From Mycobacterium kyorinense (GTDB lineage Bacteria > Actinomycetota > Actinomycetes > Mycobacteriales > Mycobacteriaceae), in the NCBI RefSeq assembly GCF_002101735.1, contig NZ_LQPE01000022.1:1-50075 (forward strand): a stretch of 50,075 nucleotides of DNA, written 5' to 3'. The notes beneath the pieces were generated by a model. The model was not told the origin of the DNA. It did no database searches and saw nothing but the letters and a program-made list of their open reading frames with translations. This document shows positions 22,102-32,428 of this stretch, piece by piece. A program made the position numbers and the translations under genes. Position 1 is the first letter of the stretch, and each line of letters starts with the position of its first letter.

Positions 22102-22884
22102 GTGATTACTGACACCGTGCAAACCATCCTCGACCGCTTCCGCATCGACGACCGGGTCGCGATCGTCACCGGCGCGTCCAGTGGCCTCGGCGTCGCATTC
22201 GCGCAGGCCCTGGCTGAGGCCGGCGCCGACGTGGTGCTCGGCGCACGGCGGGTGGACCGGCTGGCCCAGACCCAGGCACTCGTGGAATCGGCGGGACGCA
22301 AGGCCCTAGCGGTACGCACCGATGTCAGCGACCCCGAACACTGTCAGGCACTGGGCGACGCCGCGATCCACACCTTCGGGCGGGTCGACATCCTGGTCAA
22401 CAACGCCGGCGTTGGCACCGCGGTGCCCGCCACCCGCGAAACCCCCGACCAGTTCCGCTCGGTCCTGGACATCAACCTGCACGGGTGCTACTGGATGGCG
22501 CAGGCCTGCGCGAAGGTCATGCGGCCGGGCAGTTCGATCGTCAACATCAGCAGCGTGCTTGGCCTGACCACGGCCGGGCTGCCGCAGGCCGCCTACGCCT
22601 CGTCGAAAGCCGGACTGATCGGCCTCACCCGCGACCTGGCCCAACAGTGGACCGGACGCAAGGGAATCCGGGTCAACGCGCTCGCGCCCGGCTATTTCGA
22701 GTCGGAGATGTCCGACCAGTTCCCCGTGGGGTATATCGAATCCACCGTCATCCCGCGCACCCTTGCCGGCCGCATGGGCCATGTCGACGAGCTGAGTGCC
22801 GCGCTGATCTTCCTGGCCAGCGACGCCAGCAGCTATGTCACCGGAATCACGCTGCCCGTGGACGGCGGCGTTCTCACCACATGA
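22102..22884 (+). CDS. Short-chain dehydrogenase/reductase (SDR)
   Basis: NAD(P)-dependent oxidoreductase of about 260 aa with the classical SDR motifs: cofactor loop TGASSGLG (about residues 20-27), NNAG, catalytic Ser in NISSVLG, and YASSK with Tyr165 and Lys169. GTG 22102 is chosen because an in-frame ATG at 22066 would put the start inside the operator-like repeat. The substrate is unknown; 3-oxoacyl or hydroxyacyl thioesters are reasonable given the acyl-CoA synthetase 66 bp downstream. It is the first gene of a four-gene lipid block on this strand. Confidence 0.9.
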   Translation: MITDTVQTILDRFRIDDRVAIVTGASSGLGVAFAQALAEAGADVVLGARRVDRLAQTQALVESAGRKALAVRTDVSDPEHCQALGDAAIHTFGRVDILVNNAGVGTAVPATRETPDQFRSVLDINLHGCYWMAQACAKVMRPGSSIVNISSVLGLTTAGLPQAAYASSKAGLIGLTRDLAQQWTGRKGIRVNALAPGYFESEMSDQFPVGYIESTVIPRTLAGRMGHVDELSAALIFLASDASSYVTGITLPVDGGVLTT

Positions 22885-22950
22885 CGAGTCGTGCCCCGTC
22901 CGGCCGCCGCTGCTGCTGCGACCGGTCTACCTATTACCGGAAAGGCAGCC

Positions 22951-24486
22951 ATGAATGTCGGAGTGCATCTGGCCAAGCGGGCCGAGTTGAACCCGGATCT
23001 GGAGGCGCTCGTCGACGACGCCGCCCGCCGCCGATTCACCTTCGCCGAACTCAACCGGCAGGCCGATCGGGCCGCCCAGGTGCTGACCGGTCTAGTGCAG
23101 GCCAAGGGCGACCGGGTGGCCATGCTGCTGCCCAACGGGCACCACTTCGTCGAGGTGTTCTACGGCGCGGCCCGGGCCGGGCTGGTCGTGGTCCCGTTGA
23201 ACTGCCGGCTGGTCGCCGACGAGCTGGCGTTCATGTTGCGCGACTCGGGGGCGACCGTGTTGGTGTACGCCGCCGAGTACGACGCCGTCGTCGCCGATCT
23301 TCACGGGCGCGGGGACGACGGGACGCCGGTGGTGCATTGGGTGCGGGTGGGTCCGGACCGGCCCCAGTGGGCGCTGGACTTCGACGCGCTCGTCGAGTCG
23401 GCCCCGGCGGATCCGGTTGTGGTCGACGCCGACGGCGACGACCCGCTGTTCATCATGTACACCTCCGGCACGACCGGGCTGCCAAAAGGGGCGGTGCACA
23501 CCCACGACAGCGTGGAGTGGTCCGTGTTCACCGTGTTAGCCAGCGTCGACGTGCGGTTCGGCGACCGCTACCTGATCTCGATGCCGCTGTTTCACGTCGG
23601 GGCGCTCAATCCCATGGTGTGCTGTGTCTATCGCGGCGCGACGATCATCATGCTGCGCCAGTTCGACGCACAGCGGATCTGGGAGGTGTTCCGCGACGAG
23701 CAGGTCACGATCACGCTGGCGGTCCCGGCGATGCTGAATTTCATGCTGCCGACCTATCGGGCCGAGCTGCGCGAAGCGTTGGCGCTGCGCTGGATCATGA
23801 GCGGGGCGAGCCCGGTGCCGGTCTCGTTGATCGAGGCCTACGCGCGTCTCGGCTTCGAGGTGCACCAGGTCTACGGGCTCACCGAGACATGCGGCCCCGC
23901 GTGCGTGATCAGCCCCGACGACGCGATGTCACACATCGGATCCACCGGAAAAGCGTTCTTCCACACCGAGGTTCGCATCGTCGACGACAACGGCGTCGAC
24001 GTCGGCCCGGATATGCCCGGCGAGGTGCTGGTGCGCGGACGGCACATCATGGCCGGCTACTGGAACCGCCCGGATGCCACCGCGCAGACGATCACCGACG
24101 GCTGGTTGCACACCGGCGACATTGCGGTGCGCGACGCCGAGGGGTTCGTCTACATCCAGGACCGGATCAAGGACATGATCATCTCCGGCGGCGAGAACGT
24201 CTACCCGGCCGAGATCGAAGACGTCCTGCTGTCGCACCCGGGCATTGCCGATGTCGCCGTGCTGGGCATCCCGTCGGCCAAGTGGGGCGAGTCGCCGCTG
24301 GCGGTGGTGGTGCGCGCGGACCCGGACCTCGACGAGGAGGCGGTGCTGGCGCACTGTCACGGCAAACTGGCGCGCTTCAAATTGCCCAAGCGTGCGGTGT
24401 TCACCGACGCCATCCCACGCACCCAAACCGGCAAGGCGCTGAAACGCCAACTGCGCGAGCAGTTTTCGTTCGACGCGCCCGAATAG
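22951..24486 (+). CDS. Acyl-CoA synthetase (FadD13-like AMP-binding ligase)
   Basis: 511-aa adenylate-forming enzyme. The ATP/AMP signature is YTSGTTGLPKGAVHTH; further motifs are YGLTETCGPACV, GWLHTGDIAVRDAEGFVYI, DRIKDMIISGGENVYPAEIE and the C-terminal catalytic lysine in RTQTGKALKRQL. It resembles M. tuberculosis FadD13 closely in these stretches. It activates a fatty acid to the CoA thioester, probably for the acyltransferase 15 bp downstream. ATG 22951 is preferred because GGAAAGG precedes it and MNVGVHLAKRAELNPD aligns with the family; an in-frame start at 22891 would add 20 alanine-rich residues. Confidence 0.92.
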   Translation: MNVGVHLAKRAELNPDLEALVDDAARRRFTFAELNRQADRAAQVLTGLVQAKGDRVAMLLPNGHHFVEVFYGAARAGLVVVPLNCRLVADELAFMLRDSGATVLVYAAEYDAVVADLHGRGDDGTPVVHWVRVGPDRPQWALDFDALVESAPADPVVVDADGDDPLFIMYTSGTTGLPKGAVHTHDSVEWSVFTVLASVDVRFGDRYLISMPLFHVGALNPMVCCVYRGATIIMLRQFDAQRIWEVFRDEQVTITLAVPAMLNFMLPTYRAELREALALRWIMSGASPVPVSLIEAYARLGFEVHQVYGLTETCGPACVISPDDAMSHIGSTGKAFFHTEVRIVDDNGVDVGPDMPGEVLVRGRHIMAGYWNRPDATAQTITDGWLHTGDIAVRDAEGFVYIQDRIKDMIISGGENVYPAEIEDVLLSHPGIADVAVLGIPSAKWGESPLAVVVRADPDLDEEAVLAHCHGKLARFKLPKRAVFTDAIPRTQTGKALKRQLREQFSFDAPE

Positions 24487-24500
24487 TCAAGGAGCACTTC

Positions 24501-26075
24501 GTGAAACAACTCACCGGCCTGGATGCCGCGTTCCTCTACATGGAGACACCGACGACGTTCGGGCATGTCAACGGCCTGATGATCTTCGAGCGGCCCACCC
24601 CCGACTACAACCCGTACGCCGCGGTGTACGCCAAGTACGCCTCGCTGGTAGGTGAGCTGGAGCCGCTGCGGCGGCGCCTGGTCGAGGTGCCGTTCGGGCT
24701 CGACCATCCGTACTGGGTGGCCGACCCCAACTTCGACCTCGACTTCCATATCCGCGAGATCCATCTCGCCCGACCGGGTCTGGTCGATCAGCTAGCCGAG
24801 CAGGTGTGCCGGATCGTCGGGCGTCCGATGGACCGCACCCGGCCGTTGTGGGAGGTGTACGTCATCGACGGTCTGGCCGACGGGCGTTGGGCGCTGCTCA
24901 CCAAATACCACCACGCCACCATCGACGGCGCCTCCGGGCAGCTGATGCTGCAGATCGTCACCGACACCACCCCCGACGCGCCGGAGCCCGGGACGGGCCC
25001 GTCGTGGGAACCCGAGCCGATCCCCACCGACACCGAACTGTTGCGGCTGGCGCTGATCCACCTGGCCGCCAACCCATTCAAGGCGCTGCGGGTGCAGGCC
25101 CGGATTGTGCGCCAGCTCGCCGACGCCGCCGGGATCCACGGCGTCAGCGGCGCGGCGGGCGTGGCCGGAACCGCGGTCAAACGCGTCGCCCAACTGGGCA
25201 GGGCCGACGGGCCCAAGATTTCGCTACCCAGGACGGCGGCGCCGCCGACCCCGTGGAACAAAAAGATCACCGGCCACCGCCGATTCGCCATGCGCACCTC
25301 GTCGCTGGAGAACATCAAGCGGCTCAAGGCCGCCACCGGCGGGACGGTCAACGACGTCGTGATGGCGATCTGCGCCGGCGGGCTGCGCGAATACCTGCTG
25401 GCTCACGACGCTCTGCCGGATCGCCCGCTGCGGGCCATGGTGCCGGTGTCGATCCGCACCGGCGACGAAGCCGACCCGTGGACCAACCGGGTGTCGGCCA
25501 CCATCGCCGAGTTGCCCACCGACTGCGCCGATCCCGTCGAACGGGTGGCGCGCTGTCACGAGGCGATGCAACGGGCCAAGCGCGCACACGAGCTGGTGCC
25601 GGCCGCCGAACTGGTGGACCTCACCCAGTACTCCGCCCCGGTGCTGGCCACCGCGGCCGTGCGGCTCGCGTCGCGGCTACGGTTGGCCGACCGGGTCACC
25701 CTGCCGTTCAACGTGGTGATCTCCAACGTGCCCGGCCCCCGCCAGCCGTTGTACTTCGCCGGGGCGAAGCTGTGTCACCAGTTCCCGGTGTCGATCGTCA
25801 CCGACGGGCAGGGACTCAACATCACGGTGGTGAGCTACCTCGACCGGCTCGACTTCGGCTTCATCGCCGACCGCGACCTGATCCCCGACGTGTGGGACCT
25901 CGCCGACATGCACATCGCCGAGATCGGCCGGCTGATGGACGCCACCGGCGCGCAGTGGGCCCAGCCGCCGCAGCCGGCCTTCCCGCGCCGCGGCCCCGTC
26001 AAGCTCGCCCAGACGGTCACCAAGCTAAGAGCGGGGAAGAAGACGCCCTCGACGACCGGCGCCGGTCGACGATAG
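24501..26075 (+). CDS. Wax ester synthase/diacylglycerol acyltransferase (WS/DGAT)
   Basis: 524 aa. The N-terminus (KQLTGLDAAFLYMETPTTFGHVNGLMIFE) and the acyltransferase active-site motif HHxxxDG as HHATIDG (residues 137-143) identify the family. C-terminal NVVISNVPGPRQPLYFAGAK is also characteristic. It uses acyl-CoA to make triacylglycerol or wax esters for storage. M. tuberculosis has Rv1425 of this family in the corresponding area, though orthology is not shown. GTG 24501 follows an AAGGAG site by 6 bases. It is coupled closely to the acyl-CoA synthetase, an arrangement that would feed activated acyl chains into neutral lipid. Confidence 0.93.
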   Translation: MKQLTGLDAAFLYMETPTTFGHVNGLMIFERPTPDYNPYAAVYAKYASLVGELEPLRRRLVEVPFGLDHPYWVADPNFDLDFHIREIHLARPGLVDQLAEQVCRIVGRPMDRTRPLWEVYVIDGLADGRWALLTKYHHATIDGASGQLMLQIVTDTTPDAPEPGTGPSWEPEPIPTDTELLRLALIHLAANPFKALRVQARIVRQLADAAGIHGVSGAAGVAGTAVKRVAQLGRADGPKISLPRTAAPPTPWNKKITGHRRFAMRTSSLENIKRLKAATGGTVNDVVMAICAGGLREYLLAHDALPDRPLRAMVPVSIRTGDEADPWTNRVSATIAELPTDCADPVERVARCHEAMQRAKRAHELVPAAELVDLTQYSAPVLATAAVRLASRLRLADRVTLPFNVVISNVPGPRQPLYFAGAKLCHQFPVSIVTDGQGLNITVVSYLDRLDFGFIADRDLIPDVWDLADMHIAEIGRLMDATGAQWAQPPQPAFPRRGPVKLAQTVTKLRAGKKTPSTTGAGRR

Positions 26076-26147
26076 CTCGCGTCCCATGACTGTGACGTCG
26101 ATTCACTTTACTCGCCAACGGATTTCGCACCACGAAGCGAGGTAATC

Positions 26148-27908
26148 ATGGGATTCATGGCACCCGAACTCCCGGATGTCGACCGCGACACCTGGTTGAA
26201 CCTGCCGCGGGCCAAACGGTTGCAGGTCGTGACCCGCCACTGGGTGGAACACGGCTTCGGCACCCCGTATGTGGCGTACTTGTTCTACCTGGCCAAGATC
26301 GCCGTGTACGTCGCCGCCCCTGCGATAATCATTTCGCTCACTCCCGGTCTGGGCGGGCTGGGCCACATCGGCGAGTGGTGGACACAACCGATCGTGTATC
26401 AGAAGGTCATCATCTTCACGCTGCTGTTCGAGGTTTTGGGCTTTGGTTGCGGATCGGGGCCTCTGACCGGGCGGTTCTGGCCGCCCGTCGGTGGATTCCT
26501 TTACTGGTTGCGGCCCAACACAATTCGACTACCGCCGTGGCCCGGCAAGGTTCCTTTCGCCGCCGGTGATACCCGCACCGTCGTCGACGTCGCCCTCTAC
26601 GCCGTCGTGTTGACGGGCGCCGTGTGGGCGTTGTTGTCACCCGGCCAGGGCGGCCCGGTGACCGCCGCCGGCGATGTCGGCTTGGTCGACCCCGTCCTGG
26701 TGGCGCCGACGATCGTCGCGCTGGCGGTGCTGGGTCTGCGCGACAAGACCATTTTCCTCGCCGCCCGTAGTGAACACTATTGGCTGAAATTGTTCGTGTT
26801 CTTCTTCCCGTTCACCGACCAGATCGCGGCTTTCAAGATCATCATGCTCGGCTTGTGGTGGGGCGCAGCGACTTCCAAGCTCAACCACCATTTCCCGTAT
26901 GTCGTGTCGGTCATGATGAGCAACAACGCGCTGCTGCGCAGCAAGGCGTTCAACTGGTTCAAGCACCGGCTGTACCTGGACCCGGTCAACGACCTGCGGC
27001 CCTCCTGGTTGCCGAAGGTCATGGCCCACATGGGTGGAACCACAGCGGAATTCATTGTGCCGGGTGTTCTGGTCTTTGCCGCCGGCGGACAACCCTGGCG
27101 CTGGTTCCTGATCGGGTTCATGGTGATCTTCCACCTCAACATCATTTCCAACCTGCCGATGGGGGTCCCGCTGGAGTGGAATGTGTTCTTCATCTTTTCG
27201 CTGTTCTTCCTGTTCGGGCGATACGGCGATATCACGGTGTACGACCTGAACTCGCTGCTCCTGCTGGCCATCCTGATCGTCGCGCTGGCCGTGGTTCCGA
27301 TTGCGGGAAACCTGTTCCCCAAACAGATTTCGTTTTTGCCCGCAATGCGTTACTACGCGGGGAACTGGGCCTCCAGCGTCTGGTGCTTCCGCGCGGGCGT
27401 CGAGGACAAGATCGACGCAACCGTCGTCAAAAGCTCCGCGCTCGTTGCCAAACAAGTTGCCAAGCTCTACGACCCGACCACTGCCGAAATCATGGCCGAC
27501 AAGGGCGCAGCGTTCCGGTCCATGCACGCCCACGGCCGGGCGCTGAACGGGCTGGTGCCTCGCGCACTCGAGAACGAGGCCGACTACATCTTGCGGGAGG
27601 GCGAACTGGTCGCTGGACCGCTCATAGGGTGGAACTTCGGTGAAGGCCACCTGCACAACGAGCAATTGCTCCAGGCCGTGCAGCGCCGCTGCCACTTCGA
27701 CGAGGGCGACATCCGGGTCATCATCCTGGAAGGGCAACCGATCCAGACCCAACGGCAGTGGTACCGCATTGTCGACGCCAAGACCGGCCTGATCGAGGAG
27801 GGCTACGTCAACGTCGAGGACATGCTGGCCCGCCAGCCGTGGCCCGAGCCCGGCGACCAGTTCCCCGTCCACCTCACTTCCCACCGCAACGAGGCCGCGC
27901 CGCGATGA
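26148..27908 (+). CDS. Multi-pass membrane protein, DUF3556-like
   Basis: 586 aa with repeated hydrophobic segments: roughly residues 45-70, 85-105, 140-165, 180-200, 215-235, 300-325, 330-365 and 370-400. A soluble C-terminal region follows (about 410-586). The opening MGFMAPELPDVDRDTWLNLPRAKRLQVVTRHWVEHGFGTPYV resembles mycobacterial DUF3556 proteins as I recall them. Conserved-looking histidines sit in NHHFPYVVSVMMSNNAL and IFHLNIISNLPMGVPLEWN. Function is unknown. It follows the WS/DGAT gene by 72 bp and may be part of the same lipid block. The ATG at 26148 has GAGG upstream; ATG 26157 is also possible. Confidence 0.75.
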   Translation: MGFMAPELPDVDRDTWLNLPRAKRLQVVTRHWVEHGFGTPYVAYLFYLAKIAVYVAAPAIIISLTPGLGGLGHIGEWWTQPIVYQKVIIFTLLFEVLGFGCGSGPLTGRFWPPVGGFLYWLRPNTIRLPPWPGKVPFAAGDTRTVVDVALYAVVLTGAVWALLSPGQGGPVTAAGDVGLVDPVLVAPTIVALAVLGLRDKTIFLAARSEHYWLKLFVFFFPFTDQIAAFKIIMLGLWWGAATSKLNHHFPYVVSVMMSNNALLRSKAFNWFKHRLYLDPVNDLRPSWLPKVMAHMGGTTAEFIVPGVLVFAAGGQPWRWFLIGFMVIFHLNIISNLPMGVPLEWNVFFIFSLFFLFGRYGDITVYDLNSLLLLAILIVALAVVPIAGNLFPKQISFLPAMRYYAGNWASSVWCFRAGVEDKIDATVVKSSALVAKQVAKLYDPTTAEIMADKGAAFRSMHAHGRALNGLVPRALENEADYILREGELVAGPLIGWNFGEGHLHNEQLLQAVQRRCHFDEGDIRVIILEGQPIQTQRQWYRIVDAKTGLIEEGYVNVEDMLARQPWPEPGDQFPVHLTSHRNEAAPR

Positions 27909-28006
27909 CCACCTACGTCGGGTGCCGGCGTGCCGGCGGTACAGGCGAACGCGCAGGTCAGCTAGCTGACGGACCGCCCCTCGCGATGCCATTGCCGCAC
28001 CACTAG

Positions 28007-29071
<1,065 letters not shown>

Positions 29072-29075
29072 AGCC

Positions 29076-30290
29076 GTGACCATCAAGACGCTCGACGACC
29101 TTCTGGCACAAGGAGTTTCGGGGCGTGGTGTGCTGGTGCGCTCCGACCTGAACGTCCCGCTCGACGACGGGGGAGCGATCACCGACCCGGGCCGCATCAG
29201 CGCCTCGGTGCCGACGCTGCGGGCGCTGGTCGATGCCGGCGCCAAGGTGGTGGTGACCGCGCACCTCGGCCGGCCCAAAGGCGGCCCGGACCCGAAACTG
29301 TCGCTGGCGCCGGTCGCCGCCGCGCTCGGCGAGCAACTGGGGCAGCACGTGCAACTGGCCGGCGATGTGGTCGGCAGCGACGCGCTCGCCCGGGCCGAGG
29401 GCCTCACCGACGGAGATGTTCTGCTGCTGGAGAACATTCGCTTCGACCCACGCGAGACCAGCAAGGACGACGCCGAGCGGCTGGCACTGGCAAAGCAACT
29501 GGTCGAACTCGTCGGCGACGACGGCGCTTTTGTTTCCGACGGGTTCGGAGTGGTGCACCGCAAACAGGTATCGGTGTACGACGTCGCCACCCTGCTGCCG
29601 TCCTACGCCGGCACGCTGGTCAATGACGAGGTGAAAGTCCTTGAACGCCTGACGCATTCCACCGAGCGGCCCTATGCCGTCGTGCTCGGCGGGTCCAAGG
29701 TCTCCGACAAGCTGGGCGTGATCGAGAAGCTGGCGACCAAGGCCGACAGCATCGTGATCGGCGGCGGCATGTGCTTCACCTTCCTTGCCGCGCAAGGTCT
29801 TTCGGTGGGCACCTCGCTGCTTGAGACTGAGATGATCGACACTTGCCGGCGGCTGCTGGACACCTACGCCGACGTGCTGCGGCTGCCCAGGGACATCGTG
29901 GTTGCCGAGAAGTTCGCCGCCGACTCGCCACCGGAGGTTGTTGCCTGCGACGAGATTCCAGAAGGCAAGATGGGCCTCGACATCGGGCCTGGGTCGGTGG
30001 AACGGTTCACCAAGCTGCTGGCCAACGCGCAGACGATCTTCTGGAACGGCCCGATGGGTGTCTTCGAGTTCCCGGCCTTCGCCGCCGGCACCAAGGGGGT
30101 CGCCGAGGCGATCGCCGCGGCCACCGCCAAGGGGGCGTTCAGTGTGGTCGGCGGCGGCGATTCCGCCGCGGCGGTGCGCGCGCTGGGTCTGCCCGAAGAC
30201 GGCTTCTCGCACATTTCCACCGGCGGCGGCGCGTCGCTGGAATACCTTGAGGGCAAATCATTGCCCGGCCTGGAGGTGCTCGACCGATGA
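29076..30290 (+). CDS. pgk: Phosphoglycerate kinase
   Basis: Transfers phosphate from 1,3-bisphosphoglycerate to ADP. 404 aa with N-terminal substrate motif [31 protein letters not shown], the hinge region [32 protein letters not shown] and C-terminal nucleotide motif [14 protein letters not shown] 29076 is adjacent to the gap stop, and the end overlaps tpiA (ATGA), consistent with one polycistronic glycolytic transcript. Confidence 0.97.
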   Translation: MTIKTLDDLLAQGVSGRGVLVRSDLNVPLDDGGAITDPGRISASVPTLRALVDAGAKVVVTAHLGRPKGGPDPKLSLAPVAAALGEQLGQHVQLAGDVVGSDALARAEGLTDGDVLLLENIRFDPRETSKDDAERLALAKQLVELVGDDGAFVSDGFGVVHRKQVSVYDVATLLPSYAGTLVNDEVKVLERLTHSTERPYAVVLGGSKVSDKLGVIEKLATKADSIVIGGGMCFTFLAAQGLSVGTSLLETEMIDTCRRLLDTYADVLRLPRDIVVAEKFAADSPPEVVACDEIPEGKMGLDIGPGSVERFTKLLANAQTIFWNGPMGVFEFPAFAAGTKGVAEAIAAATAKGAFSVVGGGDSAAAVRALGLPEDGFSHISTGGGASLEYLEGKSLPGLEVLDR

Positions 30291-31072
30291 GCCGCAAGCC
30301 GTTGATCGCCGGCAACTGGAAGATGAACCTCAACCACTTCGAGGCGATCGCGCTGGTGCAGAAGATCGCTTTCTCGTTGCCGGACAAGTACTACGACAAG
30401 GTCGACGTGGCGGTCATCCCGCCGTTCACCGACCTGCGCAGCGTGCAAACCCTGGTCGACGGCGACAAGCTGCGGCTGACCTACGGCGCCCAGGACCTGT
30501 CGCCGCACGACTCCGGTGCCTACACCGGCGACATCAGCGGGGCGTTCCTGGCCAAGCTGGGCTGCACCTACGTCGTCGTCGGGCACTCCGAGCGGCGCAC
30601 CTACCACAACGAGGACGACGCGCTGGTGGCCGCCAAGGCCGCCGCCGCACTCAAGCACGAGCTGACCCCGATCGTGTGCATCGGCGAGCACCTCGAGGTT
30701 CGCGAAGCCGGTGATCACGTGAGCCACAACGTCGAGCAGCTGCGGGGCTCGCTGGCCGGGCTGTCCGCCGAGCAGATCGCCCGCGTCGTCATCGCCTACG
30801 AGCCGGTGTGGGCGATCGGCACCGGGCGAGTGGCCAGTGCCACCGACGCGCAGGAGGTGTGCGCGGCGATTCGCAAAGAGCTGGGCTCGCTGGCGTCGCC
30901 GCAGATCGCGGAGGCGGTGCGGGTGCTCTACGGCGGTTCGGTGACCGCGAAGAACATCGGCGACCTCATCGCCTGCGACGACGTCGACGGTGGGCTGGTC
31001 GGCGGGGCCTCGCTGGACGGGGAGCAGTTCGCCACCCTGTGCGCGATCGCGGCGGGCGGGCCGATCCCCTAA
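30287..31072 (+). CDS. tpiA: Triosephosphate isomerase
   Basis: Interconverts dihydroxyacetone phosphate and glyceraldehyde 3-phosphate. 261-aa TIM barrel with substrate lysine in [11 protein letters not shown], catalytic His in [13 protein letters not shown], catalytic Glu in [22 protein letters not shown], and the phosphate loop [13 protein letters not shown]. It is the last gene of gap-pgk-tpiA. Confidence 0.97.
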   Translation: MSRKPLIAGNWKMNLNHFEAIALVQKIAFSLPDKYYDKVDVAVIPPFTDLRSVQTLVDGDKLRLTYGAQDLSPHDSGAYTGDISGAFLAKLGCTYVVVGHSERRTYHNEDDALVAAKAAAALKHELTPIVCIGEHLEVREAGDHVSHNVEQLRGSLAGLSAEQIARVVIAYEPVWAIGTGRVASATDAQEVCAAIRKELGSLASPQIAEAVRVLYGGSVTAKNIGDLIACDDVDGGLVGGASLDGEQFATLCAIAAGGPIP

Positions 31073-31089
31073 CCGGCGGGTCTCGCTGG

Positions 31090-31120
31090 TTGACCTCAAC
31101 TGCTGTTGAGGTCGTAGCGT
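31090..31120 (+). promoter_or_regulatory. SoxR/MerR-type promoter of the questin-oxidase-like gene
   Basis: CCTCAACTGCTGTTGAGG (31094-31111) has the same CCTCAA-N6-TTGAGG form as the E. coli SoxR box, and is part of a perfect 9-bp inverted repeat (GACCTCAAC/GTTGAGGTC, 31092-31113). It lies between a -35-like TTGACC (31090-31095) and a -10-like TAGCGT (31115-31120) separated by 19 bp, the over-long spacing typical of promoters activated by MerR-family proteins. The ATG at 31127 is 7 bases beyond the -10, so the transcript may be leaderless. Confidence 0.62.
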
Positions 31121-31126
31121 GGGGTC

Positions 31127-32182
31127 ATGGGACCCAACGTGTACCCCGACGCGATGGCCGAGGCGTACCAGCGGCTCGACGGGCTCGGCTACGAGCGCGG
31201 CGAGCACGACTTCGCCAACCACGGTCCGATGGCTGCTGAAGCGTTGTGCGCCTTGGGTTTTGGTGACGAAGTGGCGACCTGGGTCGAACACTACAAGCGT
31301 CGGATGGACCATCACGATCCACCCGAGCCCAGATTCCGGATCGACCCGTCCGACGAACAGTCGTGGCGTGAGTCGCTGGGACAGTTCACGCGGGCCGGGG
31401 ATTGGGAAGCTGTGTTTCGCCGCGAACTCGCCGACCGGCCGTGGCGCGACGTGCTGGCGCAGTGGTGGCCGCGGCTGCTGCCGGGCCTGCTGGCCGCATT
31501 GACCCACGGGCTGATTCGCACCGCGCACGCAGTGCGGTGCCTGAGCGCCGCCGTCCACCCCGACGATGCGGCGCTGGCCGAATTGGCGCGCGGGCTGGCC
31601 TACTGGGCGGCGCGCTACGCACCGCTGCCGGGGGAGGTGGCGTTCGCCGGCCAGCAGACGATCGCCGAGGCGATCGCGCGGGTGGGTCGCGGACAGTCAG
31701 ACGATACTTCCAGCTACGTCGAAGCACTGACCGCACTGAGCCCGCTGGATGCAGGACGGCGGCTGAGCGAGATGACGTCGACGTTCGCCGGTGTCTACCT
31801 CGCCCACCCGGACGACCCGCCGGTGCCGATGATTCACGCCGTGACTGCGCCGGCCGCGATGCGGATCGCATTGGCCCAGCTGCCGGCCGAGCTACACGAA
31901 CCGTCGGTGGCCGCCATGTGGCGGGTGCACGTCGCGATGTTGGCGATGTTCACCCGAGACGCCGGCGCCGAACGACAAAGCCTCGACATCGCGTCCCGCA
32001 ATGGGCCGCCGTCGTGGCAGGACCTGTTCGGGCGTGCAGCGGAGAACGGTGACGAGCACGTGATCAAGTTCACCGAAGCCTGTGCCCGGGAGAACGCGCT
32101 CCAACCCGACCCGCGCTTCCCCGCGGCGGTCCAGGCCGCGCTGGACCGGATCCGTTTCAGGCCGCCGGGCACCAGCCGGTAA
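31127..32182 (+). CDS. Questin oxidase-like protein (DUF4243 family)
   Basis: 351-aa all-helical protein resembling the questin oxidase family, first known from a fungal anthraquinone-ring-opening enzyme. Family-like stretches are NHGPMAAEALCALGF, LPGLLAALTHGLIRTAHAVRCL, GVYLAHPDDPPVPMIHAVTAPAAM, and AAENGDEHVIKFTEACAREN, with several conserved histidines. A Baeyer-Villiger-like or quinone-oxidising role is possible but unproven here. The gene replaces Rv1439c of M. tuberculosis by position. Its promoter has a SoxR/MerR-type box, which would suit a protein that handles redox-active quinones or phenols. The stop overlaps the secG ribosome site. Confidence 0.78.
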   Translation: MGPNVYPDAMAEAYQRLDGLGYERGEHDFANHGPMAAEALCALGFGDEVATWVEHYKRRMDHHDPPEPRFRIDPSDEQSWRESLGQFTRAGDWEAVFRRELADRPWRDVLAQWWPRLLPGLLAALTHGLIRTAHAVRCLSAAVHPDDAALAELARGLAYWAARYAPLPGEVAFAGQQTIAEAIARVGRGQSDDTSSYVEALTALSPLDAGRRLSEMTSTFAGVYLAHPDDPPVPMIHAVTAPAAMRIALAQLPAELHEPSVAAMWRVHVAMLAMFTRDAGAERQSLDIASRNGPPSWQDLFGRAAENGDEHVIKFTEACARENALQPDPRFPAAVQAALDRIRFRPPGTSR

Positions 32183-32192
32183 GGTGGCGGCC

Positions 32193-32426
32193 ATGCAATT
32201 GGCCCTGCAGATCATCCTGGTCGTCACCAGCGTGCTGGTGGTGCTCCTGGTCCTGCTACACCGCGCCAAGGGTGGCGGTCTGTCGACGCTGTTCGGTGGC
32301 GGCGTGCAGTCCAGCTTGTCGGGGTCGACCGTGGTGGAGAAAAACCTCGACCGGTTGACGCTGTTCGTCACCGGCATCTGGCTGGTGTCGATCGTCGCGA
32401 TGGCGCTGCTGATCAAATTCCGCTGA
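32193..32426 (+). CDS. secG: Preprotein translocase subunit SecG
   Basis: Small 77-aa inner-membrane subunit of SecYEG with two hydrophobic helices (about residues 3-20 and 53-73) joined by the conserved loop HRAKGGGLSTLFGGGVQSSLSGSTVVEKNLDRLT. ATG 32193 has AAGGTGG 5 bases upstream, overlapping the end of the preceding gene. The downstream neighbour is convergent: the palindrome CGCTGACGTCAGCG (32421-32434) holds both stop codons. It matches Rv1440. Confidence 0.95.
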   Translation: MQLALQIILVVTSVLVVLLVLLHRAKGGGLSTLFGGGVQSSLSGSTVVEKNLDRLTLFVTGIWLVSIVAMALLIKFR

Positions 32427-32428
32427 CG

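Noticed and set aside
26637..27992. Minus-strand frame antisense to the DUF3556-like gene
   Set aside because: Charged, motif-free sequence; the plus strand encodes clear membrane helices.
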